This document shows positions 26,998-36,392 of a stretch of 64,000 bases of DNA, piece after piece. Made by a program: the position numbers and the translations under genes. Source of the stretch: Elusimicrobiota bacterium (lineage in GTDB: Bacteria > Elusimicrobiota > Elusimicrobia > UBA1565 > UBA9628); assembly GCA_003452935.1 (NCBI GenBank), contig DMMY01000016.1:7614-71613 (forward strand), written 5' to 3'. Below the pieces are notes generated by a model. It did not search any database, had not been told where the DNA came from, and was given only the letters and a program-made list of their open reading frames with translations. Position 1 is the first letter of the stretch; every line of letters begins with the position of its first letter.

Positions 26998-29900
26998 CTA
27001 GTGCGGGCGCTTCCTGCGGGAAAGGCCCAGGATGTAGGCGAGGTTCGAGTGCAGGACCAAATAGCCGATGGAGACCGCGGCCGAGGCCCGGAGGGCGAGG
27101 TCCAGGAGGAATTTGAGCCCGGAGTTCTTGGGCTTTTCTTCCTTGCCCTGCCGGAAGTCGTAGGAATGCTGCGCCGATGGCAGATAGGTATAACTGTAAT
27201 CCTCGGCCTCGGGACTGGCCGTCGCGGCCGCCGGCTGGCCCGGCCCGCGCGCGGCCCCGACGGGCCTCGCGGCCTCATCCGCTGCGCCGGGCGTGGCATT
27301 TTCAGCGGCCGCGTCTGTTTTTGTCAACCCCGGACCCTTTGCGCCTAAGGCAGGCATGCCGGATTGGCCCGCGTCGGCGGAAGCTCCGCCGAATATCGGG
27401 GAGTCCTGTTTCGCCCCGGCCTGTTTGGGACGCTCCGGAGCTCCATCGAAGCGAGAGGACAAGGAATCGGAGGGAGAGTGTCCGGTCTCGATGCGGGGAG
27501 CCGAGGCAGGAGTCATGAGAGGCTTCTTGCGCGCCGAGACCGGATCGGTCATGTTCCGGGCGCTCAAACCGGGAGGCACGCCGGGGCCGACCGGTTCCTG
27601 GGGCTCTGCGCCGCCGGCCGTAGCGCCGTTCTTTGGCGAAAGCGAGTCCCCGGATGCCGCGCTCCCGGGCCCGCCTCCTGCGTCGCCACCGCCGCCTCCT
27701 CCACCGCCGCCGCCGCCACCTCCGCCACCACCTCCTCCAAAACCTCCCGGCGCATGAATGTCGCCGGTCTTGATGCCGCCGCGTTCTTTATCTTCTCCGC
27801 CGCCCCCTCCGCCGGATCCGGCTGAACCGGGGTCGTCGCTCGAGCCCGGGGAATTCCGCCCGGGCTCGTTCTTTCCCTTATTATGCGCATTATTCTTATT
27901 ATCCGAATCATCCGACGAATCCTTGCCCGAGCCGTGGTTCTGGCCATCGTCGGACGTCTCTTTTCGTTCTTGCCCGCCATTTTCATCCCGGGGCTCTGAA
28001 TCCGGACTATTTCCAGACTCGGGCTCCTGGAGATTCGGGTCCTTAGAATCCCCGAGCTGCGGGTCGCCCTCGGCCGGCGGAGGCTTGAACGCGTCCGCTT
28101 TCTTGCCCGGGATTGAGGTCAAGGGCAGCGCGCTTTTGTAAGGCATGACCGTGCCCCGGGCCAGAAGGTCGCTGACTCTTGGATTGAACTTAAAGCGCTT
28201 TCCAAATTCTCCCCGGAACTGCCGCCAGATGCTTTGCTGGCCTGCGGCCCGGGCCGCGGTCTTCTCAGCCGCCGGCTCCGAGGCCGGCTTCGCCTTGGAC
28301 TCCGTGGCGGCTTTCGCCGGCTGGCTTCTGCGCCGCGGATTAATCTGGCGCTCGCCCCTGGCATTTCTGGCGTTTTGGCGCCTGGCGGCCATTCGACTCC
28401 GGTAAGAGACATCAAGCCGGGGCGCGGATTCCCCGGGGCCGAGCTTTACCTCGATGCCTCCATTGTCTCCCACCGCCACCTTGGCCGTCGCCGCGCCCTG
28501 CTGGCGCACGCCGGGCCAGGCATCATCCCTGCCCGGCCGCAATGCCTGTCGCGATTCGGCCATGCGGTTCCGATACGAGACATTGATCCGGCCCGCCGGC
28601 TCCCCGGACTCGGCGATCGCGGACCTGCCTGCTCCATGACGAGGGCTGGTCCTGCCCCCGGCGGCGGCCAGCGTCTTGTTTTGGCGCGCCTCGGCTATCC
28701 GGCTGCGGTAAGAGACATCGGCCCGGGGTGCGTTTTCCTCGCCCGCGGACCGGGCCTTGACCTTGTCTCGCGCGGCCGCCCATTCTTGCTCCCTGGCCGT
28801 CTTAGCCTTATGACGGGCCTCAGCCACGCGGCCGCGATAAGCGCTTTTGGCCTGGGCCGCGGCCTGGACAGGTTCGGCCGGGCTGGCGGCCAGATCCGCG
28901 GCCGCAGCCTTGGCCTGCGTCGGCTCGTTTAAAACCTTGGCATCGGCTTTGGCCTTTTCCACGGAGGGCGCGGCGAATTTCCGGATCATATCGTTGACTT
29001 TTTTCCAGGGCGTTTTGATCTCCGCGACTTCCTTCGCCGCGCCGGTGAGCTGCATGGGCTGTGATGGGGCCGGGCTCGACTCCGGCGCGGCCTGTGCTTG
29101 AGCCGGGCTTGCTTGCGAAGCGGCAGCCGGGGCCTTGGCCATTTGCTCGGCCGCCGCCTCCGATGCGGAACCCTGGAGTTTATCCTTGAGCGCGTTGAGC
29201 TTGGCCTGCTCGCCTTCGAGCTTGAGGGCTTTATCCTTGGCCGCGCGGTCGTGCCAGCCTTTATACATGAGCCCGAGGAACAGCATGTCCGTGGCGGCGG
29301 AACTGAGCCGCTCGAAATACTTGGCGTCGAACTTCCTTTCGCGGGTCGCCTCCACGATCAAGCCGATGTCGTCGGCCGCGGAAAAGAAAAACGGGATCAT
29401 GATGGAACCGGTGAGCATGGTATGAGTTATGCTCAGGGCCCGGGAAGTCCAGACCGCGCCGCGAGCGCCCTGGGCAAAGGCCTCGGTGCCGCGGATCGCG
29501 GCCACGGCCTGGCCCAAGCCGAAGGTGGCGGCGATGAGCGGGTTGAACATGCTTTCCGCGATATTCTCGAAGGAGGCGGTCAGCATGCCGGCGCCCGTAT
29601 AGAGATATTTCGCCGCCCCCTTGGACTCCTGCCCGATGGCTATGAGGCGTCCGCCGTAGGAGCCGGCGCCGTAGCTGCGGCGCAGGACGTCCATCGCCTC
29701 CTGAGCGCTGATCGGGGCGTTGACCGACTGCTCCACGATATCCCGGGCCACGGGAAAAGGCTGGCCGGCGAAAGCCTTGCGCCGCTCCTCTCGGACCTTG
29801 GCGTCGAGCTGGGCGCGGGCCCCGGCCGTGAGTTTGGCCAGACGCTGATTATCGTCCATGAAGCGGTTGAGCAGGGGATTGTTGGCGAAGCTGGCCTGGG

Positions 29901-32358
29901 CCTCGATGCTGTAGAGGTCCGAGCCCGTGGCCGCGGTGATCAGGGCCTGAGGTGCGCCCGAGATGCCGGTGTAAGCGGTCTTGCCCACCTGGCCGCAAAA
30001 GCCCAGGGCCGAGCCCACGATTTTCGTGCCCATGAGCCGTTCCACGGACTCCCCGAAAAAGGTCTTGCCCTCTTTTCGGATCACCGCTTTCTGGAGCGCC
30101 TCCTCCTGGATCTGCCAAGCGCCGCTTTCATAGACCTGGAGGCTCAGGAAGACGTCGCTGTATTCGATGGTGCGGGACCAGGGTCCCCAGCCTTTTTCCT
30201 TGTCCCGCTTCTTGGCGGACCACTCCAAGCGCGTGCCGTCCGCGCGATACTCGCGCCAATACCCGGGCTGGTCCTGCCGCGCCTCGTTGTTGGCGTCCAC
30301 GGCAATGGCGCCCATGACCACGAGGCTGCGGCCGGGAGAACGGCCCTTGAACGCGGTCCCGTCGAGGAAACGCGCCACGATGACCCGCTTGGTCTGGTCA
30401 TTGACCTCGTAAATGAGACGCAGGGCGCCTTTCTCGTCGACGCTCAGGCGCGCCGAGACGGTCCCCGGCGGCTGATAGGCTTTGACGTCGCGCAGCAGGT
30501 TGGAGAGCAGAAGGGTGTCGCTTCCCCGGAGCTTGAGGGCGGCGGCAATTTCGCGCGCCAAGCGGCGGCAGGCCTCCGATCGGGCCTGGCCTTGGAGCTT
30601 GCGCAAGCCGTCGATCCCGGAGATCTCATAACCCGCCAGCTTGCCGCCGGCGTCCAGTATCTTCGAAACCGAGCGGTTCATCGGCACCACGCTGACGCCG
30701 TTGTCGAGCACGATCTTGTCGATGGTGATGCTGCCGTCGCTGTTGAGCGTGCCGTACTGGACCTTGAACTGGGCCGGGCCCCTGCCCGGCAGGGATGATA
30801 TCCTGGCCTTCTTGTCGGGGGATGCCTCGATGAGCACGCCCTGGGAGAAATCCTTGAGCGCGCGCGCCCCGTCGTTTTCCGTGACCTCCTGGGTCATCTT
30901 GCCGCTGCCGTCCCAGGAGCGCACCTTGGTCATCTTGCGGACCAAGTCCGCGATTTCCTCGCGCACCAGGCGGCCGGTCCGGGTGTCGAGCACGCGCGTG
31001 CGCGAGGCCTTGACCTGCCGGTCTGCGTCGAATTCCACGCGGGTGCGCACGGTCTTGCCGGTCTCCGGGGTCCTAACGACCATCAGGCCGGTCTTGCCGC
31101 CTCGGCTCTGTCCCTGGAACCGGGACCGGCCGTCGGCATAGGTGCAAAGGAAGCCCAGATAGGTCTCGCCGCCTTCCTCTTCCCGGTGGAAGACGATGGA
31201 AGCGCCCGGTTCCTCGGCTTGGCCTAATTCCCAGGCTTCCAGACGCTCGCCTACGGGAACGGCATCGGCCAATAGGGCGCGCTGCATGAAGACCCTGTAC
31301 TCGGAATATTCCACGAGATACAGGGCCAGCGGCTGGTTGGATTCGGCTATCTTCTTGAGCCGCCGCTCCTCCTCGGCGAAGCTGCGCGGGGGACGGTCAA
31401 AGCCCAGATCCCGGAGCGCGCGCTCGCGCACCGCTCCCAGGCGCTTGACCAAAACGGCGAGGCTCAGATCATCGTCGGCGGCTTCACCGGCCGCGCGCAA
31501 GGCTTCGCGCGCCTGGGCCAGGAGTTTTTCGCGTCTGACGGAGCGTTCGTCGCGGAATTCCCGAATCCGGGCGTCCGGCATGAGCTTTAAGAACGGATTG
31601 GCCGCGGCCTGAGCCGCGGCCTTGAAGTCCAAGGTCGGGGCCGCGACCGCCGGCATCCGCTCCATCGCGGGCGCCGGCTCGGGGGGGATTTCATTGTATA
31701 AATCCGAGACTTTCTTGACTTTCCGGGGATCCGTGTATTCGATGACCGCGGCTTCTCCGGTCCCGTCGGCAAGAACCGCGGCGTCGTCTCGAAGGCGCTT
31801 GAGCTGGGCTCGGGCCGAGGCGTTGTCCTTGAGCCACTGCCCGAGGTTGTCGAATATCCGGCTGGCCTCCTCGGGCCGGGCCGCGGCGTCCCTGAGCCCT
31901 GTCATGAGACGGTTCGCGGCCGCCACTTGGTCGATTCGGGCCGAGGCGGTCACGGATTTGACCAGCTTGGTTACCTTGGGATCGAGGCCGCCGGACGGCG
32001 TCGAACTCAGACTCCGGGCGCTGCCCAAGAGTTCGGAGAGCTTGTTGACCTCGACGCGGATGCGGGCCTGCTCGGACTTGGGCATGGAACCGTCGGAAAG
32101 GCGACGTTCGATCGCCTGAAGCCGCTCCTCGAAATGAGCCATCGATCCGGGCTTCTTGCCGGAAAGATGGGCGACGATGTCCCGACTCAATTCCTTGAGC
32201 GCGTTCTGGGACTGGCCGGCGGAGAAGGATGAAGCGGATGCCGCAGCCGCAGCCGGAGTCCCTGTCGCCGCGGCGGGCAGGCTTAAGCCGGCGCATAAGG
32301 CCCAGAAAAGCAACGGGGCCCGCAGCGAAGGGAAAATGGGACTTTTGGTCCGGGTCAT
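26998..32358 (-). CDS. Giant signal-peptide protein of unknown function with YRxR repeats and Gly tract
   Basis: 1786 residues. Signal peptide (about 1-30), helical segments, a beta-rich central region (about 480-760), several hydrophobic helices at about 930-1040, then Ala/Lys-rich coiled or disordered sequence. Residues about 1170-1320 hold four copies of a [AS]YR[GSN]R[VIM]Ax[AS]RQ unit spaced 43-60 residues. A long Asp/Glu/Gly-rich disordered part follows, with a Gly run of about 20 near 1540, and a C-terminal transmembrane helix (LRASAAVSIGYLVLHSNLAYILGL) followed by basic residues. No enzyme motif recognised. ATG 32358 is chosen over the TTG two codons earlier because the -10 and TAGG-motif spacing fit it exactly. 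Codon use looks like its neighbours. Confidence 0.75.
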   Translation of the reverse strand: MTRTKSPIFPSLRAPLLFWALCAGLSLPAAATGTPAAAAASASSFSAGQSQNALKELSRDIVAHLSGKKPGSMAHFEERLQAIERRLSDGSMPKSEQARIRVEVNKLSELLGSARSLSSTPSGGLDPKVTKLVKSVTASARIDQVAAANRLMTGLRDAAARPEEASRIFDNLGQWLKDNASARAQLKRLRDDAAVLADGTGEAAVIEYTDPRKVKKVSDLYNEIPPEPAPAMERMPAVAAPTLDFKAAAQAAANPFLKLMPDARIREFRDERSVRREKLLAQAREALRAAGEAADDDLSLAVLVKRLGAVRERALRDLGFDRPPRSFAEEERRLKKIAESNQPLALYLVEYSEYRVFMQRALLADAVPVGERLEAWELGQAEEPGASIVFHREEEGGETYLGFLCTYADGRSRFQGQSRGGKTGLMVVRTPETGKTVRTRVEFDADRQVKASRTRVLDTRTGRLVREEIADLVRKMTKVRSWDGSGKMTQEVTENDGARALKDFSQGVLIEASPDKKARISSLPGRGPAQFKVQYGTLNSDGSITIDKIVLDNGVSVVPMNRSVSKILDAGGKLAGYEISGIDGLRKLQGQARSEACRRLAREIAAALKLRGSDTLLLSNLLRDVKAYQPPGTVSARLSVDEKGALRLIYEVNDQTKRVIVARFLDGTAFKGRSPGRSLVVMGAIAVDANNEARQDQPGYWREYRADGTRLEWSAKKRDKEKGWGPWSRTIEYSDVFLSLQVYESGAWQIQEEALQKAVIRKEGKTFFGESVERLMGTKIVGSALGFCGQVGKTAYTGISGAPQALITAATGSDLYSIEAQASFANNPLLNRFMDDNQRLAKLTAGARAQLDAKVREERRKAFAGQPFPVARDIVEQSVNAPISAQEAMDVLRRSYGAGSYGGRLIAIGQESKGAAKYLYTGAGMLTASFENIAESMFNPLIAATFGLGQAVAAIRGTEAFAQGARGAVWTSRALSITHTMLTGSIMIPFFFSAADDIGLIVEATRERKFDAKYFERLSSAATDMLFLGLMYKGWHDRAAKDKALKLEGEQAKLNALKDKLQGSASEAAAEQMAKAPAAASQASPAQAQAAPESSPAPSQPMQLTGAAKEVAEIKTPWKKVNDMIRKFAAPSVEKAKADAKVLNEPTQAKAAAADLAASPAEPVQAAAQAKSAYRGRVAEARHKAKTAREQEWAAARDKVKARSAGEENAPRADVSYRSRIAEARQNKTLAAAGGRTSPRHGAGRSAIAESGEPAGRINVSYRNRMAESRQALRPGRDDAWPGVRQQGAATAKVAVGDNGGIEVKLGPGESAPRLDVSYRSRMAARRQNARNARGERQINPRRRSQPAKAATESKAKPASEPAAEKTAARAAGQQSIWRQFRGEFGKRFKFNPRVSDLLARGTVMPYKSALPLTSIPGKKADAFKPPPAEGDPQLGDSKDPNLQEPESGNSPDSEPRDENGGQERKETSDDGQNHGSGKDSSDDSDNKNNAHNKGKNEPGRNSPGSSDDPGSAGSGGGGGGEDKERGGIKTGDIHAPGGFGGGGGGGGGGGGGGGGGGDAGGGPGSAASGDSLSPKNGATAGGAEPQEPVGPGVPPGLSARNMTDPVSARKKPLMTPASAPRIETGHSPSDSLSSRFDGAPERPKQAGAKQDSPIFGGASADAGQSGMPALGAKGPGLTKTDAAAENATPGAADEAARPVGAARGPGQPAAATASPEAEDYSYTYLPSAQHSYDFRQGKEEKPKNSGLKFLLDLALRASAAVSIGYLVLHSNLAYILGLSRRKRPH

Positions 32359-32433
32359 GCCCAAAGTTTAACCCCTATGGTCCTAAGAGGTCAGAGTCCT
32401 CGGGCCCAGTAATATGTGGGCCCAAAGACCTAT
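32356..32433 (-). promoter_or_regulatory. Promoter of the 1786-residue gene: TAGG-motif plus leaderless -10
   Basis: ATAGGTCTTTGGGCCC begins at 32433, exactly 75 bp before ATG 32358. A second partial copy TTAGGACCATAGGGG begins at 32386 (28 bp before). TAAACT (32370-32365), 6 bp, ATG. A GGGCCC pair between the copies (32402-32407 and 32418-32423) adds local symmetry. Confidence 0.6.
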
Positions 32434-32480
32434 TTAATTCCTAAAGAGTATAGCCGGATTCCCGGAATTTTCAAGCGCCG

Positions 32481-32499
32481 AGCGGGCTTCCAGCCCGCT
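32481..32499 (-). terminator. Hairpin immediately after the 32500 gene stop
   Basis: AGCGGGCT and AGCCCGCT form a perfect 8-bp stem with a 3-nt loop directly behind the stop codon. There is no U-tract on the minus strand, so it may protect the mRNA 3' end rather than terminate. Confidence 0.4.
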
Positions 32500-33435
32500 T
32501 CACGAAGGCGCGGCCAACAATGAGAGCCGCTCCTCGAACTTGGGCCGGGGGACGGTCCCCTCTTCACGAAGCAGGAAGTACTTGCTGGCCTTATGCGAGA
32601 GGATGACGAGAAATTTCGCGGGAACCCCGGCGCGCCGGTAGGCGGCGAGCTTGTGGTGTCCGTCCAGGACGAACCCGGCGAAGAAGCTGTGCAGTGTCTT
32701 GCTGCGGCCGCGGCGGACGACCTCGGGAATGCCGCGGTGGTAGAGCCCCAGCAGCAGTATCCTCGGACGATCGCCGTTGGCGATCATGGACTGGTAGACC
32801 TTGACATTCTCCTCCTTCAAGAGCCCTCGGGGCACGAGGGGAATGACGAAGTCGTACTGGTTCTCGACGACGTTGGACTCGGAGTGGCGGAAAACGCGCG
32901 GCCTGTTGCTTTCGTAGTGCTCCCAAGCCGACAGCAGCCCCTCTTCGCGCGGATCCTGGATATCCCAAAGCTCCATGAATTCCGAGTTGAAGAAGTAGGA
33001 GCCTTCGTCCTCGCTGTCATAGGGCCCGGTCACGTTGATGGAGGTCTCGAATATTTCGAATTCGCCCTTTTCCTGCAGGTCCAGGACCGGAGCCAATTCC
33101 TGGATCATGGCCTCGTCGATGGGGCGGGGAACCTGGAAAGCCTTGGGAAGATTGACGACTTTGCGGGAGAGCCGCGGCTCATGGAGGCACTTGAACCAGA
33201 AATGGCAAGTGTCGCAGTCGTTGCCGATCTCGAACTTGCGCGAGCCGTTGATCTCCAGGAAAAAGGAGTTGGCCTCGCCCGGTTTTTTCTCCACGCCTAC
33301 CTTGAAGAAGCCTCGGCCTTGGTTAACCTTCACCTTGAACAAGCCGTCGGCAAGCCGCACCACGTCGAATTTCTGCGACGCCGCTTCTGGTTTCACCGGT
33401 TCCTCCATCCCTAAGAGTGATCTTATTTTATTCAT
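32500..33435 (-). CDS. Uncharacterised protein with Cys-rich motif and ParB/sulfiredoxin-like C-terminal segment
   Basis: 311 residues, no signal peptide. The middle carries CDTCHFWFKCLHEPR, a possible metal or redox site. The C-terminal part has FVLDGHHKLAAYRRAGVPAKFLVIL, resembling the conserved D-G-x-H/N-R-L-x-A motif of ParB-like nucleases and sulfiredoxins, where His/Arg contact phosphate. The N-terminal half has alternating beta-strand pattern and no recognised fold. ATG 33435. The gene is divergent from the coiled-coil gene with an 87-bp intergenic region. Function is not assigned; the ParB-like similarity is a motif-level observation. Confidence 0.65.
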   Translation of the reverse strand: MNKIRSLLGMEEPVKPEAASQKFDVVRLADGLFKVKVNQGRGFFKVGVEKKPGEANSFFLEINGSRKFEIGNDCDTCHFWFKCLHEPRLSRKVVNLPKAFQVPRPIDEAMIQELAPVLDLQEKGEFEIFETSINVTGPYDSEDEGSYFFNSEFMELWDIQDPREEGLLSAWEHYESNRPRVFRHSESNVVENQYDFVIPLVPRGLLKEENVKVYQSMIANGDRPRILLLGLYHRGIPEVVRRGRSKTLHSFFAGFVLDGHHKLAAYRRAGVPAKFLVILSHKASKYFLLREEGTVPRPKFEERLSLLAAPS

Positions 33436-33522
33436 TTAATTCCGGGAAGGCAAGGCCGGACGACGAGCGGCTAAAATAAACAAATTTGTAACGATTCCGG
33501 GGTATATTTGAGAGAGTCGACC

Positions 33523-35892
33523 ATGGACCAATTCGACGAAGAAGCTTTGCGCGAGATCAACAGCCTCGAGTCCGCGCGCTTGGCCATCCGGGGCGCGCTC
33601 TCCACGATTCGCGACCTGCAGGATATCAATGCCCAGGCCAAGTCCGAGGCCCAGGACGAAATCGCGCGCCGCAAGACCTCCGAAGCCAAGGTCGCGGAAC
33701 TCTCCGCTCAAGTCGAGGGCTGGCAGCGCAAGGCCGAGGAATGGGAGAAGGAGCGCGCCCAGAACGGACAGCGCTGGCGCGAGGCCATGCGTCTGGAAGT
33801 GCGCGCCGAGGAGCGCGCCCGCATGGAGGCGGAAAGGGTCCACCTGGAAGAAGAACTGGAACGGCTTCACGCCGAACTCCAAGAAATGGCCGCCTCCCAC
33901 CGGGAAAACGCGAGCCAGCAGGCGCAGGCCCTGGAACGGCTCAAGAAGTCCTTGGAAAGCCGGGAAGCCGAGCTCATGGCCGTGCGGCGCGAGAAGGAAG
34001 AGACGCTGCGCCGCGCCCAGAACGACACGCAGATCCTCGAGGGACTGCGCCAGCAGCGCGATCGCGAGATCGCGGCATCCATCCAGAGCCGGGAACTCGA
34101 GATAGCGGACAAGACCCGCGAGATCGCGGCCTTGCGGGCGCAGATCGAGGAGTCCAAGAAGGCGGCGGCCGCGACGGAGAACGAATTCGACCGGCGCATG
34201 AAGCTGGCGGAAGAGGAACTGCGCCGGGAATATCAGGCGCGGGAACGCCGGCTGGCCGAACAGTACGCCAAGCGCGAGGCCGATCTGCAGGCCCACTGGG
34301 GAGCCCTGGAGAACGGCCTTTGGCAGAGGACCAAGGAAGCGCGCGAGCGGCTCGACTCGGCCATCGACGGCCAATTCCAGGAAAAGGCCCGGGCGCTGGC
34401 CGACCGCACCAAGGAAGTCGAGGCGCAGTTGGCCGCAAAACGCCAGGAGCTGGAGGCCGATCTGGCCCGGCGCTGCGCCGAGGCGGAGGCCCGCTACGCC
34501 GACAACGAGCGGCGCCTGCTCCAGTCATGGACCGACAAGGAGCAGCGCTTTCTTAATAAATTCGAGGAGGAGCTCAATCAGGAGAAAGCCTCGCTGGCCG
34601 CGGCCTGGAGCGCGCGCGCGCGCGAGCTCGACTTGAAGCATGCCCAGGCCCAGAGGGAACTGGAAGCCGAGCGCGGCCGGTTGGAATCCGATGCGCGGCA
34701 TCGCCAGGCGATCTTGCTCGACGAATCGGCCCGCAAGGACGCGGAGCGCATACGCCAGCAGGATGATTTCGTGGCGCGCAAGACCGCGGAGATGGAGAAA
34801 ATGCTGGCCGAACAGACCAGCGCGTTGCGGGACAAGGAGCTCGAGCTGCGCCGCGATTACGAATCGCGGCTGGCCGCGCTCCAGGAGTCGTTCCGGCAAA
34901 AGGACAACGCCTCGGCCGAGGAACTCAGCCGCCTGCGCCAAGACCTCCTCGCCGAGCATCAGAAAGCTGTGGAGTCCGAGAAAGCTTCTCTGGCCGAGCA
35001 GCTGGCGCAGAAATCCCGGGCGTTGGAGGAGGCGTACGCCGCCAAGGCCGCGGAGCTCGCGCGCGCGGCGCAGGCCGAGGCCGAGAAATTCCGCTGCTGG
35101 AAGGCCTCGGTGGAGGCCGACAGCGCGCAGAAGGCCCGGAATCTCGACACCCAGTGGGCGGCCCGCGAACGGGAGCTCGTGAGCCAGCACGCGGCCGCCT
35201 TGGAGTCCCAGAGGCAGGCTTTTCACGCCGAGACCCGGCAGGCCCGGGAGCAATTCGAGACGCGCCTGCGCCAGGCCGATGATGAATCCCGCAGGCTCGT
35301 CGAAGAGCTTCAGTCCGGCTTCTCCCGCCGCGAGTCAGAGCTCCGGGAAGCCTGGATCAAGGCGGACACGGCCGCCCAGCGCCGTTACCAGGAGGAACTG
35401 GCCGGCGCGCTCGACGAGCATGGGGAACGGCTGCGTCTCGAGATACAACGCGCCAGCGACGAGACCGCCCGCATTCGGGCGGACCTGGAGGGGCAGATCG
35501 CGCGTTTGCAGGAAACGCGCCAGGCGGATGTCGCGGCGCGCGACCGGGCCCTGGCCACGCGGGAAATACAGCTGCACAAGGCCCAGGAGGACAACCGTTC
35601 CCGCGTGGCCGACTTGCAGGAGAAACTGAATCTCGCCCAGAAGGAGTGCCAGGCGCTCCAGGAAGAGCTTTGGGAAAAGCAGCGAGCTTGGGAAGTCGAC
35701 CGCCAAGCCCTGCGCGAGAAGCACGAGAAAATCGAGTCGCAGCGCGAAGCGCGCTATGTCGAAATGGAGCGCTCCCTGCAGAGCCTCTGGATGAAGAAGG
35801 AGGCGGACCTTACCGCCCGGCACCAGGCCGCCATGGACAAGCTGCGCGTCCAGTTCTCGGAGGAGCTCAAACGTCTTGGGGTCAGGTCTTGA
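33523..35892 (+). CDS. Long coiled-coil protein
   Basis: 789 residues, almost entirely Glu/Arg/Ala/Gln-rich heptad sequence from residue 30 to the end; no signal peptide, transmembrane helix or enzymatic motif. A short non-coiled N-terminus (MDQFDEEALREINSLESARLAIRGALSTIRDL) could be a docking helix. Such proteins act as cytoskeletal or polar scaffolds; nothing here says which. ATG 33523 is chosen; a TTG 15 bp upstream is also in frame and TATATT lies at 33503-33508. The C-terminal Ser codon and TGA stop lie in the palindrome at 35877, so the repeat defines the gene's end. Confidence 0.75.
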   Translation: MDQFDEEALREINSLESARLAIRGALSTIRDLQDINAQAKSEAQDEIARRKTSEAKVAELSAQVEGWQRKAEEWEKERAQNGQRWREAMRLEVRAEERARMEAERVHLEEELERLHAELQEMAASHRENASQQAQALERLKKSLESREAELMAVRREKEETLRRAQNDTQILEGLRQQRDREIAASIQSRELEIADKTREIAALRAQIEESKKAAAATENEFDRRMKLAEEELRREYQARERRLAEQYAKREADLQAHWGALENGLWQRTKEARERLDSAIDGQFQEKARALADRTKEVEAQLAAKRQELEADLARRCAEAEARYADNERRLLQSWTDKEQRFLNKFEEELNQEKASLAAAWSARARELDLKHAQAQRELEAERGRLESDARHRQAILLDESARKDAERIRQQDDFVARKTAEMEKMLAEQTSALRDKELELRRDYESRLAALQESFRQKDNASAEELSRLRQDLLAEHQKAVESEKASLAEQLAQKSRALEEAYAAKAAELARAAQAEAEKFRCWKASVEADSAQKARNLDTQWAARERELVSQHAAALESQRQAFHAETRQAREQFETRLRQADDESRRLVEELQSGFSRRESELREAWIKADTAAQRRYQEELAGALDEHGERLRLEIQRASDETARIRADLEGQIARLQETRQADVAARDRALATREIQLHKAQEDNRSRVADLQEKLNLAQKECQALQEELWEKQRAWEVDRQALREKHEKIESQREARYVEMERSLQSLWMKKEADLTARHQAAMDKLRVQFSEELKRLGVRS

Positions 35893-35938
35893 TATTTGAC
35901 ATTTGACGTCAAACGTCAAAATTCAAGACCTGACCCCA
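35877..35938. repeat. REP-like palindrome, GGGGTCAGGTC family
   Basis: Perfect 16-bp inverted arms: TGGGGTCAGGTCTTGA (35877-35892) and its complement (35923-35938). The core repeats TTTGACGTCAAA-like units. The left arm supplies the last codon and stop of the coiled-coil gene. A partial echo, GGGGTCTTGAC, follows at 35939-35949. Confidence 0.85.
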
Positions 35939-36024
35939 GGGGTCTTGACAGCCTACCGCCAACCTGTTATAACAAATCGAAGCTGGACGTCACGCCGGGC
36001 ATTTTTTTCAGGAGGGCATGTTCT

Positions 36025-36285
36025 ATGTCAAGCGAGGATAAAGGCGCAAGTTTAATCTTCTTTGCGGCCGGAGCCGTTATGGGAGCCGCGCTCGGAGTTC
36101 TTTTCGCGCCCAAGGCTGGAAAGGACACCCGGGAGCAGATCGGGGACTGGCTCAAGGAAAGACGCGAGGAAGGCGGCGACCTTCTCTCCAAGTTCAAGGA
36201 AGAGGGGCTCCATAAGAAGGAGCAAGTGGCCGCCGCCCTCAAGGCCGGCAAGCAGGCCTATATGGAGTCGGAAAAGCACGGCTAG
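36025..36285 (+). CDS. YtxH-domain small membrane-associated protein
   Basis: 86 residues. One N-terminal hydrophobic helix with glycines (LIFFAAGAVMGAALGVLFAPKAGKDTREQI), the YtxH signature, then a charged helical tail. YtxH proteins are general-stress-associated in Bacillus; molecular role unknown. ATG 36025 has CAGGAGGGC 9-12 bases upstream. Stands alone between the palindrome and the convergent pilT. Confidence 0.82.
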   Translation: MSSEDKGASLIFFAAGAVMGAALGVLFAPKAGKDTREQIGDWLKERREEGGDLLSKFKEEGLHKKEQVAAALKAGKQAYMESEKHG

Positions 36286-36392
36286 ACGCGCGTTCTTATT
36301 CCGCCCTCCGAGCCCATGGGGGGCCAACGACCAAGCCGCCGCCTCGAGCCAGCAGGCTCCCGGTGCGCGGCTTGCGTCTTTACGGAGGGCCT

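Noticed and set aside
27660..27760. CRISPR-like or satellite repeat suspected from the GCC/CCT triplet run
   Set aside because: It is the codon repeat of a polyglycine tract inside the 1786-residue gene; no spacers and no cas genes anywhere in the window.
29098..30798. 566-codon plus-strand frame within the 1786-residue gene
   Set aside because: Shadow of the minus-strand gene; Gly/Ala/Arg/His composition without domain.
32356..32500. Riboswitch in the region between the giant gene and the 32500 gene
   Set aside because: The GGGCCC pairs and hairpin can be drawn, but no known aptamer core is recognisable and the predicted transcript is leaderless.
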